A stretch of 17,618 nt of DNA, from positions 1-17,618 of the forward strand of contig CAJGDB010000032.1 in NCBI GenBank assembly GCA_904502165.1, read 5' to 3'. A model generated the notes under the pieces. The model searched no databases. It saw only the letters and a program-made list of their open reading frames with translations, and had not been told where the DNA came from. The stretch comes from an uncultured Akkermansia sp. Lineage in GTDB: Bacteria; Verrucomicrobiota; Verrucomicrobiia; Verrucomicrobiales; Akkermansiaceae. The translations under genes and the position numbers were made by a program. Below are positions 6,973 to 13,831 of the stretch, piece by piece. Each line of letters starts with the position of its first letter. Position 1 is the stretch's first letter.

Positions 6973-7902
6973 ATGAAAATCATCAGCGGTACCGCTCATC
7001 CCCAGTTAGCTAAGGACATTGCCAACGTCATGGGTCTTCCCCTGTGCGATGCAACTGTCAATACTTTCCCGGACGGCGAAAGCTTCGTTCAGATTAAAGA
7101 GTCCATTCGTGGTGCAGATGCCTTTATCATCCAGCCGACCTGCCCGCCCACGAACCACAATCTCATGGAACTGCTGGTGATGGTGGATGCGGTGCGCCGC
7201 GCCAGCGCCAGCCGTATTACCGCCGTGATTCCCTTCTACGGCTACGCCCGCCAGGACCGCAAGGATAAGCCCAGAGTGCCCATCACCTCCAAGCTGGTGG
7301 CCAATCTGCTTACTGCTGCCGGCGTGAACCGCGTGCTGACCATGGACCTTCACGCTGCCCAGATTCAGGGGTTCTTCGAAATTCCGGTGGATCATCTTCA
7401 CAGCGTACCGGTGCTCATCAAGCACCTCAAGGCAAATTACGTGAAGGACATGAATAATCTGGTGGTTGTTTCTCCCGACATCGGTGGCGTCAAGAACGCC
7501 AAGAGCTATGCCAACATCCTCGGCACGGATCTGGCCATTGTGGCCAAGCAGCGCATTTCTGCCACCGAGGTGGATGCCCACGCTGTTATCGGTGATGTGA
7601 AGGGCAAGGATGTTCTTATGGTCGACGATATGACCGAATCCGGTGGTACACTCTGCGCTGCTGCCAAGATTCTCAAAGAGCATGGCGCTGCCCGCATTTT
7701 TGCCGGTGTTTCCCATGGCGTGCTGACCGATGCCGCCCGCGAGCGCCTGGCTAACAGTTCGATTGAGTGCCTGCTCACCTCCGACTCCGTTCCCATGGCA
7801 TATGGTGACCGCGTGGATACCGTGAGCATTGCCCCTCTTTTTGCCCAGGCTATTGCGAACATTCACCACAATGCTTCTGTGACCCATCTCTTTGAGGTGT
7901 AA
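6973..7902 (+). CDS. prs: Ribose-phosphate pyrophosphokinase (PRPP synthetase)
   Basis: A 309-residue cytoplasmic enzyme that makes PRPP from ribose 5-phosphate and ATP for purine, pyrimidine, His, Trp and NAD synthesis. Length matches class I enzymes (about 310-320). Visible motifs are the N-terminal MKIISGTAHPQLA, the ATP-binding loop YGYARQDRKDKPR (about 89-101), the PRPP synthetase signature DLHAAQIQGFF (125-135), VVSPDIGGVKNA (165-176), the catalytic-loop Lys in AKQR (about 191-194) and the PRPP-binding loop DDMTESGGT (218-226). I chose the ATG at 6973 because family homology begins there. In-frame ATGs at 6937 and further upstream would add residues with no family resemblance. No Shine-Dalgarno site precedes either. 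It is the only intact plus-strand gene in the window, and is followed by a stem-loop. Confidence 0.95.
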   Translation: MKIISGTAHPQLAKDIANVMGLPLCDATVNTFPDGESFVQIKESIRGADAFIIQPTCPPTNHNLMELLVMVDAVRRASASRITAVIPFYGYARQDRKDKPRVPITSKLVANLLTAAGVNRVLTMDLHAAQIQGFFEIPVDHLHSVPVLIKHLKANYVKDMNNLVVVSPDIGGVKNAKSYANILGTDLAIVAKQRISATEVDAHAVIGDVKGKDVLMVDDMTESGGTLCAAAKILKEHGAARIFAGVSHGVLTDAARERLANSSIECLLTSDSVPMAYGDRVDTVSIAPLFAQAIANIHHNASVTHLFEV

Positions 7903-7928
7903 GCCCTCAGGAAGAGCAATCTTTATCC

Positions 7929-7967
7929 CAGCGGCAGCTCCTATCCGGGCTGCCGCTGCGGTTTATT
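7929..7967 (+). terminator. Stem-loop after prs, probable intrinsic terminator
   Basis: A perfect 10-bp inverted repeat, CAGCGGCAGC (7929-7938) and GCTGCCGCTG (7949-7958), with a 10-base loop, begins 27 bases after the prs stop. The following tract CGGTTTATT is only moderately T-rich, so termination may be partial. Confidence 0.55.
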
Positions 7968-8245
7968 GGGCTGTATGTGCTGCAGAAGGCGGTGATGCCG
8001 GAAAGGCCATAGCATTGTGCCGGAAGGCTATATCAGCAGAACCTGATTCCTCATTGGCATACTGGTATCTGGCTGCTATCGTGCGAACAAGAGCGAAGGG
8101 TGATAAACAACGGGCGAAATATGAACAGCTTGTGAAGCGGGGGGCATACGATAGGGAGGTAGCAGGCTCAATGCCTGGAATCCCGAGTGATTTGCTGGAG
8201 CATGGCGCGGAGTTCGGCTGCTTTCTCAGGTTGCCTGGGGGCTAG
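7961..8245 (+). pseudogene. Remnant of a TPR-repeat protein gene
   Basis: One plus-strand frame through the 265-base gap between prs and the sulfatase stop encodes a TPR-like helix pair. The text is GGDAGKAIALCRKAI followed by EPDSSLAYWYLAAI and KGDKQRAKYEQLVKRGAYD, with TPR-style Ala, Pro and Tyr spacing. There is no credible start: no in-frame ATG until 8171 and no GTG before the TPR-like part; only TTG codons occur, one of them overlapping the prs stop region. The N-terminal part falls in the prs terminator hairpin. The frame ends at 8245 after overlapping the sulfatase 3' end by about 78 bases. I read it as the decayed 3' end of a TPR gene. A real but very short gene, or chance, cannot be excluded. 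Confidence 0.4.
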
Positions 8246-9691
8246 GTTATGTTCTTCTCCCGGGTCGGTGTCCAGGTTGTAGAGCTGTTCGCCGCGTCCC
8301 AGGCGATCGGTGCGGCCGCGTGAGCCGTAGTCGGGTATGTATTTATAATGGCCGCAGCGCAGGGCATAACGAGGCGCTTCGAATGCCTGGGTTACAAGTT
8401 CCGTGCGTCCGGTGGGGCTGGTACCCAGCAGGGCAGGGAGCTGGTTTTCGCTGTCGCGCATGCTGCCGTCAGGGATGCTGATGCCGCAGAGTGTGGCCAG
8501 GCTGCGGCCGATATCCATCTGGCACAGCAGGGCGGCGCTGCGCCCCGGTTGCACTCTGCCGGGCCAGCAGACGATGAAGGGGACGCGGGTTCCTCCTTCA
8601 AACAGACTGTATTTGCCCCCGCGCCAGGGGTGGGCGGGTTTGTGGTTGGCACAGGCTATGCGGGCACCGTCTTCATAACCATCAGAAATGACTGGCCCGT
8701 TATCGCTGGTGAAGATGATAAGTGTATCCTGCGGGGTGTAGCCTGCTTTCTGCAGGGCGCTCATGAGTCGCCCCAGGCTGTCATCCATCTGCAGCGTCAC
8801 ATCTCCCCGGATGCCAAGCTGGCTTTTACCACGGAAGCGGGCGTGCGGGTCACGTGGCACGTGAATATCGTTGGTGCAGAAGTAGAGGAACAGAGGCTTG
8901 CCTGCACACGCGGCAATAAAGCGTTCACCGGCGGCTGTAATGTCGTCTGAGATGTCCTGGTCTTTCCACAGGGCTGAGGTTCCTCCAGTCATGTGACCAA
9001 TGCGGGAAATGCCGTCAATGATGGTGTCGGCATGCTGGCGGTCGCTGGGTCTTCCCCAGGGCTTGAGAAGTTCAGGGTGGGAGGAGGCTGTCTTTTCACC
9101 GGGGTAAATCAAGCCTGTGTAGTTGACGCGGATGGGTTCCTGTGGGTCGAGGTTCCGCACCCGGCCATTCTCTACATACACGCAAGGAACGCGGTCGCCA
9201 GTGGCGGCCATGATGAAGGAGTAGTCAAATCCCACATCGGCCGGGGCTGGAGAAATGGGCTGGTTCCAGTCAATCTGTCCCTTGCCGAGCCCCAGGTGCC
9301 ATTTGCCGATGGCTGCGGTGCGGTAGCCGGCCTGCTGCATCAGCGTGCCGAGGGTAGCCGCCTTATCGCGCGTGGGAATGATGAGCGCGGCATCTCCCGG
9401 CAGGATTCCGGTGCCGCGTTGTCTCCAGGCGTATTGCCCGGTGAGCAGAGAGTAGCGCGAGGGGGTGCAGACAGAATTGGTGCTGTGGGCATCCGTAAAG
9501 AGCAGTCCCTGGTCTGCCAGCCGCTGTACATTGGGGCAGGGCTGTTGTTCGCAGCCGTAGGCTGAGGTATCATGATACCCCAGGTCATCTGCCACGAAAA
9601 GCAGAATAGCACGCGGCTGGCCCGGGGCGGCGGCTGCAGAAAGACACAGTACCGCCCCCATTAGGATGAGGCTTAGAAATCGAACTGGCAT
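8168..9691 (-). CDS. Secreted sulfatase (type I, Cys-type, formylglycine-dependent)
   Basis: A 507-residue member of the alkaline-phosphatase-superfamily sulfatases (S1), which remove sulfate esters from glycans such as mucin O-glycans or glycosaminoglycans. An N-terminal signal peptide (about residues 1-22, ending in SAAAA) points to the periplasm or outside. The active-site motif CTPSR has Cys75, the residue converted to formylglycine by an anaerobic or aerobic maturase encoded elsewhere. Metal and sulfate ligands are visible: DD at 35-36, GKWHLG at 129-134, His277 in NDIHVP, and TSDNGP at 328-333. GGKYSLFEGGTRVPF at about 358-372 is typical of the family. Length is normal for the family. 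Substrate subfamily cannot be assigned by eye. The ATG at 9691 lies 19 bases inside the upstream hydrolase gene, so the two are coupled. Confidence 0.92.
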   Translation of the reverse strand: MPVRFLSLILMGAVLCLSAAAAPGQPRAILLFVADDLGYHDTSAYGCEQQPCPNVQRLADQGLLFTDAHSTNSVCTPSRYSLLTGQYAWRQRGTGILPGDAALIIPTRDKAATLGTLMQQAGYRTAAIGKWHLGLGKGQIDWNQPISPAPADVGFDYSFIMAATGDRVPCVYVENGRVRNLDPQEPIRVNYTGLIYPGEKTASSHPELLKPWGRPSDRQHADTIIDGISRIGHMTGGTSALWKDQDISDDITAAGERFIAACAGKPLFLYFCTNDIHVPRDPHARFRGKSQLGIRGDVTLQMDDSLGRLMSALQKAGYTPQDTLIIFTSDNGPVISDGYEDGARIACANHKPAHPWRGGKYSLFEGGTRVPFIVCWPGRVQPGRSAALLCQMDIGRSLATLCGISIPDGSMRDSENQLPALLGTSPTGRTELVTQAFEAPRYALRCGHYKYIPDYGSRGRTDRLGRGEQLYNLDTDPGEEHNLAPRQPEKAAELRAMLQQITRDSRH

Positions 9692-10476
9692 TGCTCTGTT
9701 ACAGGGAGAGACTGGTAGAATACCTGGTTGAATCCTGCGGCAGAGAAAATGTTGTTGTGGTCTGCTTCGAAACGATGCACTGTGGGTGCGGTCCGGAATG
9801 CCTTGATGAGTTTTTCCGTGCTGGAGGCTGGTACGGATTTGTCGTAGTTGGCCTGGATGATGGTGACAGGACAGCTGACACGCGGGGCGATTCTCACGGA
9901 ATCCCAGGGGTCCAGAGGCATGATGCGCGGCAGCAGCGGGATAATGTTGCAGGCAACGGTCTTGATATTGTCGAACGGGCAGACGAGAACGATGCCTGCC
10001 GGCTGTTCTGTGGCAGCCACATGGGTGGCGACGGCGCTACCCAGGCTGAAGCCGGCCAGGTAGAGCTGTGCAGAGGGATTCCCCATGGCTGTTCTGGCAT
10101 GGCGGATGCAGTAGCGTGCATCGTTCACCAGCGCGGCCTGTGTCGGTTCTCCGGCGCTTCCGCCATAGCCGCGGTAGTTCATGAGCAGATAGGAGCGGGC
10201 GGGGTCTGCGGCTGCCAGATTGAGCAGTGTGCCCACATTCATGGCGTTGCCGCCATAAATCACCACCAGCGGAGTATTGGCCCCGCGGTTGAAGAACCAC
10301 CCGCGCAGCGGGGTGCCGTCTTCCGCCAGTATTTCAATCATGTTGGCCGGGTAGCCGCAGGCGGCATCCGGCATCTCCATGTCATGACCGGGGTATACCA
10401 GCCCGTTCATGGAGCATGAATTCAGCATGCAGAGGGCAGAGGCTGCCAGCAGAGAGGTCAGAAGGGTTCGTTTCAT
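9673..10476 (-). CDS. Alpha/beta hydrolase lipoprotein (ABHD17/BEM46-like)
   Basis: A 267-residue serine hydrolase. The N-terminus is a lipoprotein signal with lipobox LNSC (Cys21), so the enzyme should be membrane-anchored outside the cytoplasm. Fold landmarks are the oxyanion strand-loop VVIYGGNAMN (71-80), the family-typical MNYRGYGGSAGEPT (99-112), the nucleophile elbow GFSLGS with Ser144, Asp212 in NYDKSVP and His240 in ADHNNIF. A complete Ser-Asp-His triad is therefore visible. The substrate is unknown; relatives include thioesterases, peptidases and esterases. It begins 4 bases after the stop of the PA14-like gene and its 3' end overlaps the sulfatase start, so the three are almost certainly co-transcribed. 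No Shine-Dalgarno site is evident before the ATG. Confidence 0.88.
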   Translation of the reverse strand: MKRTLLTSLLAASALCMLNSCSMNGLVYPGHDMEMPDAACGYPANMIEILAEDGTPLRGWFFNRGANTPLVVIYGGNAMNVGTLLNLAAADPARSYLLMNYRGYGGSAGEPTQAALVNDARYCIRHARTAMGNPSAQLYLAGFSLGSAVATHVAATEQPAGIVLVCPFDNIKTVACNIIPLLPRIMPLDPWDSVRIAPRVSCPVTIIQANYDKSVPASSTEKLIKAFRTAPTVHRFEADHNNIFSAAGFNQVFYQSLPVTEQCQFDF

Positions 10477-10480
10477 AATT

Positions 10481-11917
10481 TTATTTGCGATGATGGTGGC
10501 GCTTTCTGTGGTGCGGGCGCTTGTTGTCTGTCTCTACCTCCCCTTCTTCTGCGGGTTTGGTTTCTTCTGGCTTTTCGATGTCCTTGCGGCGACCCATGGC
10601 AGTGTCTTCGTCACTCATGGAGGCAGCTGCGCGCTCAATGATGGTACGGCGCTGGCCGGTGGCTTCTACCTTCCAGATGGGGGAGTCTTCCAGGAAGGGC
10701 GGTACTTCGAGCTCCTTGCCCACGGCGTAGTTGACACCATCTTTCTTGAGGGATTCCTCAATTTCCTTCATGTCGGGCAGAGTTTCATTCGTGCGGAAAA
10801 GGGCAAGGGTGGGAGCATCACCTACCTTATAGATGCCTGTAGGTGCTTTGCCGGTCTCCAGTTCCTCAATCAGCAGGCAGAAGCCGAATTCCACACCGGG
10901 AATCTCTGAAATGAGGATTTCGATGGGATAGGTCTCACCTTCCTTGACATGGAATTTGGTGCCGGCCTGAATACCGCCCAGACAGCGATTCCAGTGCGGG
11001 GTTTCCTCGTACTGGTAGAGGGCTCCGCCTCCCTTGGGGGAGCTGATGTACTGCTGGTAGTCGCGCTTGGTGCCTTTGTCCATGTCTCCGGTGGAGTTGA
11101 TGCTCCAGCCGGATTCCAGTACCACCTTCTTGTCAAAACGCACCACGATGGTGTCATCGCCCATGCCTACGAAACGGAAGTGGCCGCTCTTCGGGGCTGT
11201 CACCTGCCCGCGGTATATCACGACCCAGGCGTGCGGTTCAACCTTTCGTTCCTGCTCACCTTCGTTGCAACGGAAGGCCATGGGTGCGTATGAAGCCCGG
11301 CAGCGGGGCAGGTAGAAGTAGGGAGCAGCCAGTTCCACCTTGGGCGAGTAGTACTGTTCAAGCATTTCCGGATCCCAGTCGGAATCCATGAAATTCTTGA
11401 AGAAGTTGGTCACCTGGCCGCGATGCAGCGGCTTGGCTTTCTTTTCATCAAGCGGCTGTTTCAAATCATAGAAACGACCGGTGAGGGCAGAATCTTCATC
11501 AGAGGCCAGCTTTTCCACCTTGCGCTTCACTTTCCGCATGATGTCGAAGCCCTGGCCGTCCTTGGCAAACTGCTCCATGGCTTTGTCGGCACGTTCCTTG
11601 AGTGCATCCCAGCTGTAATTGTCGGAGTTGCCCTGGTCTTTTTCTGATTCTTTCAGATCGACATCGGCTTTTTCGGAAAGTTTGTCCCAGTCAGATTTCT
11701 GCTTCTTGTCAGAGCCAAGTTTGTCATTTGCATCTGCTACAAGTTTATCCCATGCACTGGGTTCCTGCTTGGTTTTCTCCTTGCCAGGAGTCTTCCCTTT
11801 GCCTGCGGCAGCGGGCGTTCCTTTCAGGGCAGAGACTGCATCGTCCCAGAAGGCAGAAGCCGGTTGGGCAAAAACAATCAGAAGAGGAAGAACGAGGTAG
11901 AAGATGCGCTTGCTCAT
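10481..11917 (-). CDS. Secreted PA14-like domain protein with N-terminal WD-x-L repeats and basic His-rich tail
   Basis: A 478-residue secreted protein of unknown function. It has a signal peptide (about 1-22, cleavage after ASA) and a charged, Lys-rich low-complexity region holding a recurring WD-x-L/A unit at Trp24, Trp56, Trp77 and Trp103 (WDDA, WDKL, WDKL, WDAL; the last three are followed by an Ala-Asp four to five residues later). Next is a PA14-like beta domain (about 230-350), with the telling sequence YRGQVTAPKSGHFRFVG then GDDTIVVRFDKKVVLESGW. PA14 domains usually bind carbohydrate or act in adhesins and glycosidases. A Glu/Lys-rich tail ends in HHRKRHHHRK. No enzymatic motif and no PEP-CTERM signal is seen. 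It is the first gene of the operon with the lipoprotein hydrolase (4-base gap) and sulfatase, which suggests a surface glycan role. That role is inference. Confidence 0.75.
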   Translation of the reverse strand: MSKRIFYLVLPLLIVFAQPASAFWDDAVSALKGTPAAAGKGKTPGKEKTKQEPSAWDKLVADANDKLGSDKKQKSDWDKLSEKADVDLKESEKDQGNSDNYSWDALKERADKAMEQFAKDGQGFDIMRKVKRKVEKLASDEDSALTGRFYDLKQPLDEKKAKPLHRGQVTNFFKNFMDSDWDPEMLEQYYSPKVELAAPYFYLPRCRASYAPMAFRCNEGEQERKVEPHAWVVIYRGQVTAPKSGHFRFVGMGDDTIVVRFDKKVVLESGWSINSTGDMDKGTKRDYQQYISSPKGGGALYQYEETPHWNRCLGGIQAGTKFHVKEGETYPIEILISEIPGVEFGFCLLIEELETGKAPTGIYKVGDAPTLALFRTNETLPDMKEIEESLKKDGVNYAVGKELEVPPFLEDSPIWKVEATGQRRTIIERAAASMSDEDTAMGRRKDIEKPEETKPAEEGEVETDNKRPHHRKRHHHRK

Positions 11918-11926
11918 GATGGAATT

Positions 11927-11955
11927 ATTCTAACATAGTGAAAAAACGAAAGCAA
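11927..11955 (-). promoter_or_regulatory. Promoter of the PA14-like/hydrolase/sulfatase operon
   Basis: On the minus strand: -35 TTGCTT (11955-11950; 3 of 6), 17-base spacer, -10 TAGAAT (11932-11927; 5 of 6). The -10 box ends 9 bases before the ATG at 11917, so transcription would begin at or within about 3 bases of the start codon. This matches the layout of the putA-like promoter. Confidence 0.5.
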
Positions 11956-11963
11956 GAGGCTTT

Positions 11964-12083
11964 TTACTCGGTTTCCTCGGCTTCGGCCTTATCGCTCTTG
12001 ACGAGGCGCATGCAACAGGCGATGAACAGAGTCCATACAATGCCGATGGAGAGTAACATGGTGATGATACCAGCGATAGTCAT
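11964..12083 (-). CDS. metS: MetS-type small subunit of an NSS transporter (39 residues)
   Basis: A 39-codon gene, easily missed, starting 15 bases after the stop of the third NSS transporter gene. The product opens with MTIAGIITMLLSIGIVWTLF, continues IACCMRLVKSDK and ends with an acidic tail (AEAEETE). It is a single membrane helix (about residues 3-25) followed by a short cytosolic tail, the usual build of the methionine/alanine importer small subunit. In Corynebacterium glutamicum MetS is needed for methionine uptake by the NSS protein MetP. Position directly after NSS genes and the size support the call. It is the only small subunit for three transporters. No strong Shine-Dalgarno site is present, so coupling to the upstream stop is likely. 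Confidence 0.8.
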   Translation of the reverse strand: MTIAGIITMLLSIGIVWTLFIACCMRLVKSDKAEAEETE

Positions 12084-12098
12084 AATAAGGAATGGGGG

Positions 12099-13805
12099 TT
12101 AATCGTTTAAGGAATCAGGGTTGACGTGTTTGTGGAAATTACGGGAGGTGAGGATGACGAAGCAGAAGAAAGCCGTTACCATAATCACCCAGACAATGGG
12201 GAAGAGGGCACCGGGTTCGCCATTGATCAGGTTGAGCACCTGGCTGCTCTGCTGTACAAAGATGTTCTTGTAGAGCCAGGAGGCAAAGATTACCAGCAGG
12301 ATGCTGGGTGTGACCCAGCGGATGATGAAGCCCAGACCGGGAGGCAGCGGAATAGCTGCGCTCTGCCTGAGCTCTGCCAGGCCATTCTTTGTGCCCCAGA
12401 CGCAGTTGAAGAGAGTGAAGAAGAGGCAGGAGGTAAGGTAGAGGAACATGGTGCCGAACCAGAAGTCCATGGTATCAAGAGCCATGAGCCCCTCTGTAAA
12501 CCAGCCTACCAACAGCGTGCCGATGGTGACCAGGAAAGCTACCAGGGAAACGCTCTGCATGCGGCGCAGATTCCAGAATTCCTCCAGAAAGGCCACAGAG
12601 GGCTGGAGCATGGAAATGGCGCTGGTGATGGCCCCGATGAACAGCAGCACAAAGAACAGTGTGCCGAAAATCTGACCGCCCGGCATGCTGGCAAATACCT
12701 GGGGCAATACATTGAAGCCCAGCCCGAAAGTGCCGCAGCCTGCGGCTGCTACCACGCCGAGAAGCGCTACGGCTGCCGGAATAATCATGATGCCGGCCAC
12801 GCCCACCTCAATGGCCTCATTGGCTGCATTTGCGGTGAGGGAACTCAGGGCGATGTCCTTGCGCCGGCGCACATAACTAGCATAGGAGCATACTGTGCCG
12901 AACCCGATGGAAAGGGAGAAGAATACCTGCCCGGCAGCGGTAATCCACATTTCGGGGTTCATCAGGCCTTCGGTGAGGGAAATGTGCTTTTCTTCCACTC
13001 TCTTTCCGGGATTAGCAGCTTGCAGCTGCTGAACCAGGGCTGTTTTTTCCTCCGGAGTAGCCGCGGCAGGAACCATGTCTACTTCTTTGCCATCTACGAC
13101 CAGCATGGTTTTGGTGGGGTTCCACATGTAGCCCAGACCCTGGGTTACGTTACGGGTGGGGTAGGCGGCATCCGGCGTGCCGAGTGTCAGCACGCGGGCC
13201 AGGATGATGATGGCGGTGATGAGCAGTACCGGCATGCTCCATTTGCAGAACCATTCAATGCCCTTGCCGATGCCGCGGAAGATCACATACATGTTGGCCA
13301 GAATGGCTATGGCAAAGAAAACCAGCTGGCTGCCGCCGCCCAGGAACAGAGAGCCATCTCCCGTCAGCCCTACATAGGAGGCAAAGAAATTGCTGTAATC
13401 CTCAGCTTTAGCCATTTGCAGATCGCCCATGGCGGTGTGCCAGGCATAACCGATGGTCCAGCTTTCCAGTGGAATATAGTACATGGCGATACCAATGGTG
13501 GAAACAACACCTGCAATGCCCAGGTACTTCCAGCGGGACTTACCACTCAGCAGATAGAAGATGCTGACGGTGGAGTGGCCGCCCAGGCTGCCGCCTTTGC
13601 GGCCGATAGACCATTCTACCCAGCTCAGGGGAATACCCAGCAGAATGAAGGCTGTGAAGTAGGCAATCATGAAGGCACCGCCGCCGTACTGGGCCGCCAG
13701 CCCGGGGAAACGAAGGAAGTTACCAAAACCAATGGCACTGCCAGCCACGGCTAACACAACACCGAGATGGGTGTTCCAGTTTTCTGTTTTCTTTTGTGTG
13801 CTCAC
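12099..13805 (-). CDS. Sodium-dependent transporter, NSS/SNF family (paralog 3 of 3)
   Basis: A 568-residue symporter of the LeuT fold in the cytoplasmic membrane, expected to take up an amino acid with Na+. TM1 carries the NSS signature GSAIGFGNFLRFP (22-34) followed by YGGGAF (40-45). TM3 has the Tyr pair (109-110) in MYYIPLESWTIGYAW. TM6 reads FFSLSIGFG (295-303), keeping the Phe that aligns with LeuT F259. Between TM5 and TM6 lies an extended, partly charged loop (about 229-285) not found in LeuT-like members. The start is GTG at 13805, 26 bases after the stop of paralog 2, with no good Shine-Dalgarno site. The MetS-type gene follows after 15 bases, so this is the likeliest partner of the small subunit. 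Methionine or alanine are plausible substrates but unproven. Confidence 0.93.
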   Translation of the reverse strand: MSTQKKTENWNTHLGVVLAVAGSAIGFGNFLRFPGLAAQYGGGAFMIAYFTAFILLGIPLSWVEWSIGRKGGSLGGHSTVSIFYLLSGKSRWKYLGIAGVVSTIGIAMYYIPLESWTIGYAWHTAMGDLQMAKAEDYSNFFASYVGLTGDGSLFLGGGSQLVFFAIAILANMYVIFRGIGKGIEWFCKWSMPVLLITAIIILARVLTLGTPDAAYPTRNVTQGLGYMWNPTKTMLVVDGKEVDMVPAAATPEEKTALVQQLQAANPGKRVEEKHISLTEGLMNPEMWITAAGQVFFSLSIGFGTVCSYASYVRRRKDIALSSLTANAANEAIEVGVAGIMIIPAAVALLGVVAAAGCGTFGLGFNVLPQVFASMPGGQIFGTLFFVLLFIGAITSAISMLQPSVAFLEEFWNLRRMQSVSLVAFLVTIGTLLVGWFTEGLMALDTMDFWFGTMFLYLTSCLFFTLFNCVWGTKNGLAELRQSAAIPLPPGLGFIIRWVTPSILLVIFASWLYKNIFVQQSSQVLNLINGEPGALFPIVWVIMVTAFFCFVILTSRNFHKHVNPDSLND

Positions 13806-13831
13806 GATAGTGTGATGACCTGTAAGGGTTC

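Noticed and set aside
10481..10530. Basic tail of the PA14-like protein as an exosortase sorting signal
   Set aside because: It lacks a PEP-like motif and a hydrophobic helix before the basic residues.
12126..13754. Long open frame (542 codons) on the plus strand opposite NSS paralog 3
   Set aside because: It is the antisense shadow of a clear NSS gene, is rich in Gly, His, Glu and Gln with no family resemblance, and similar shadows occur opposite the other two paralogs (14873-15952, 16040-17080).
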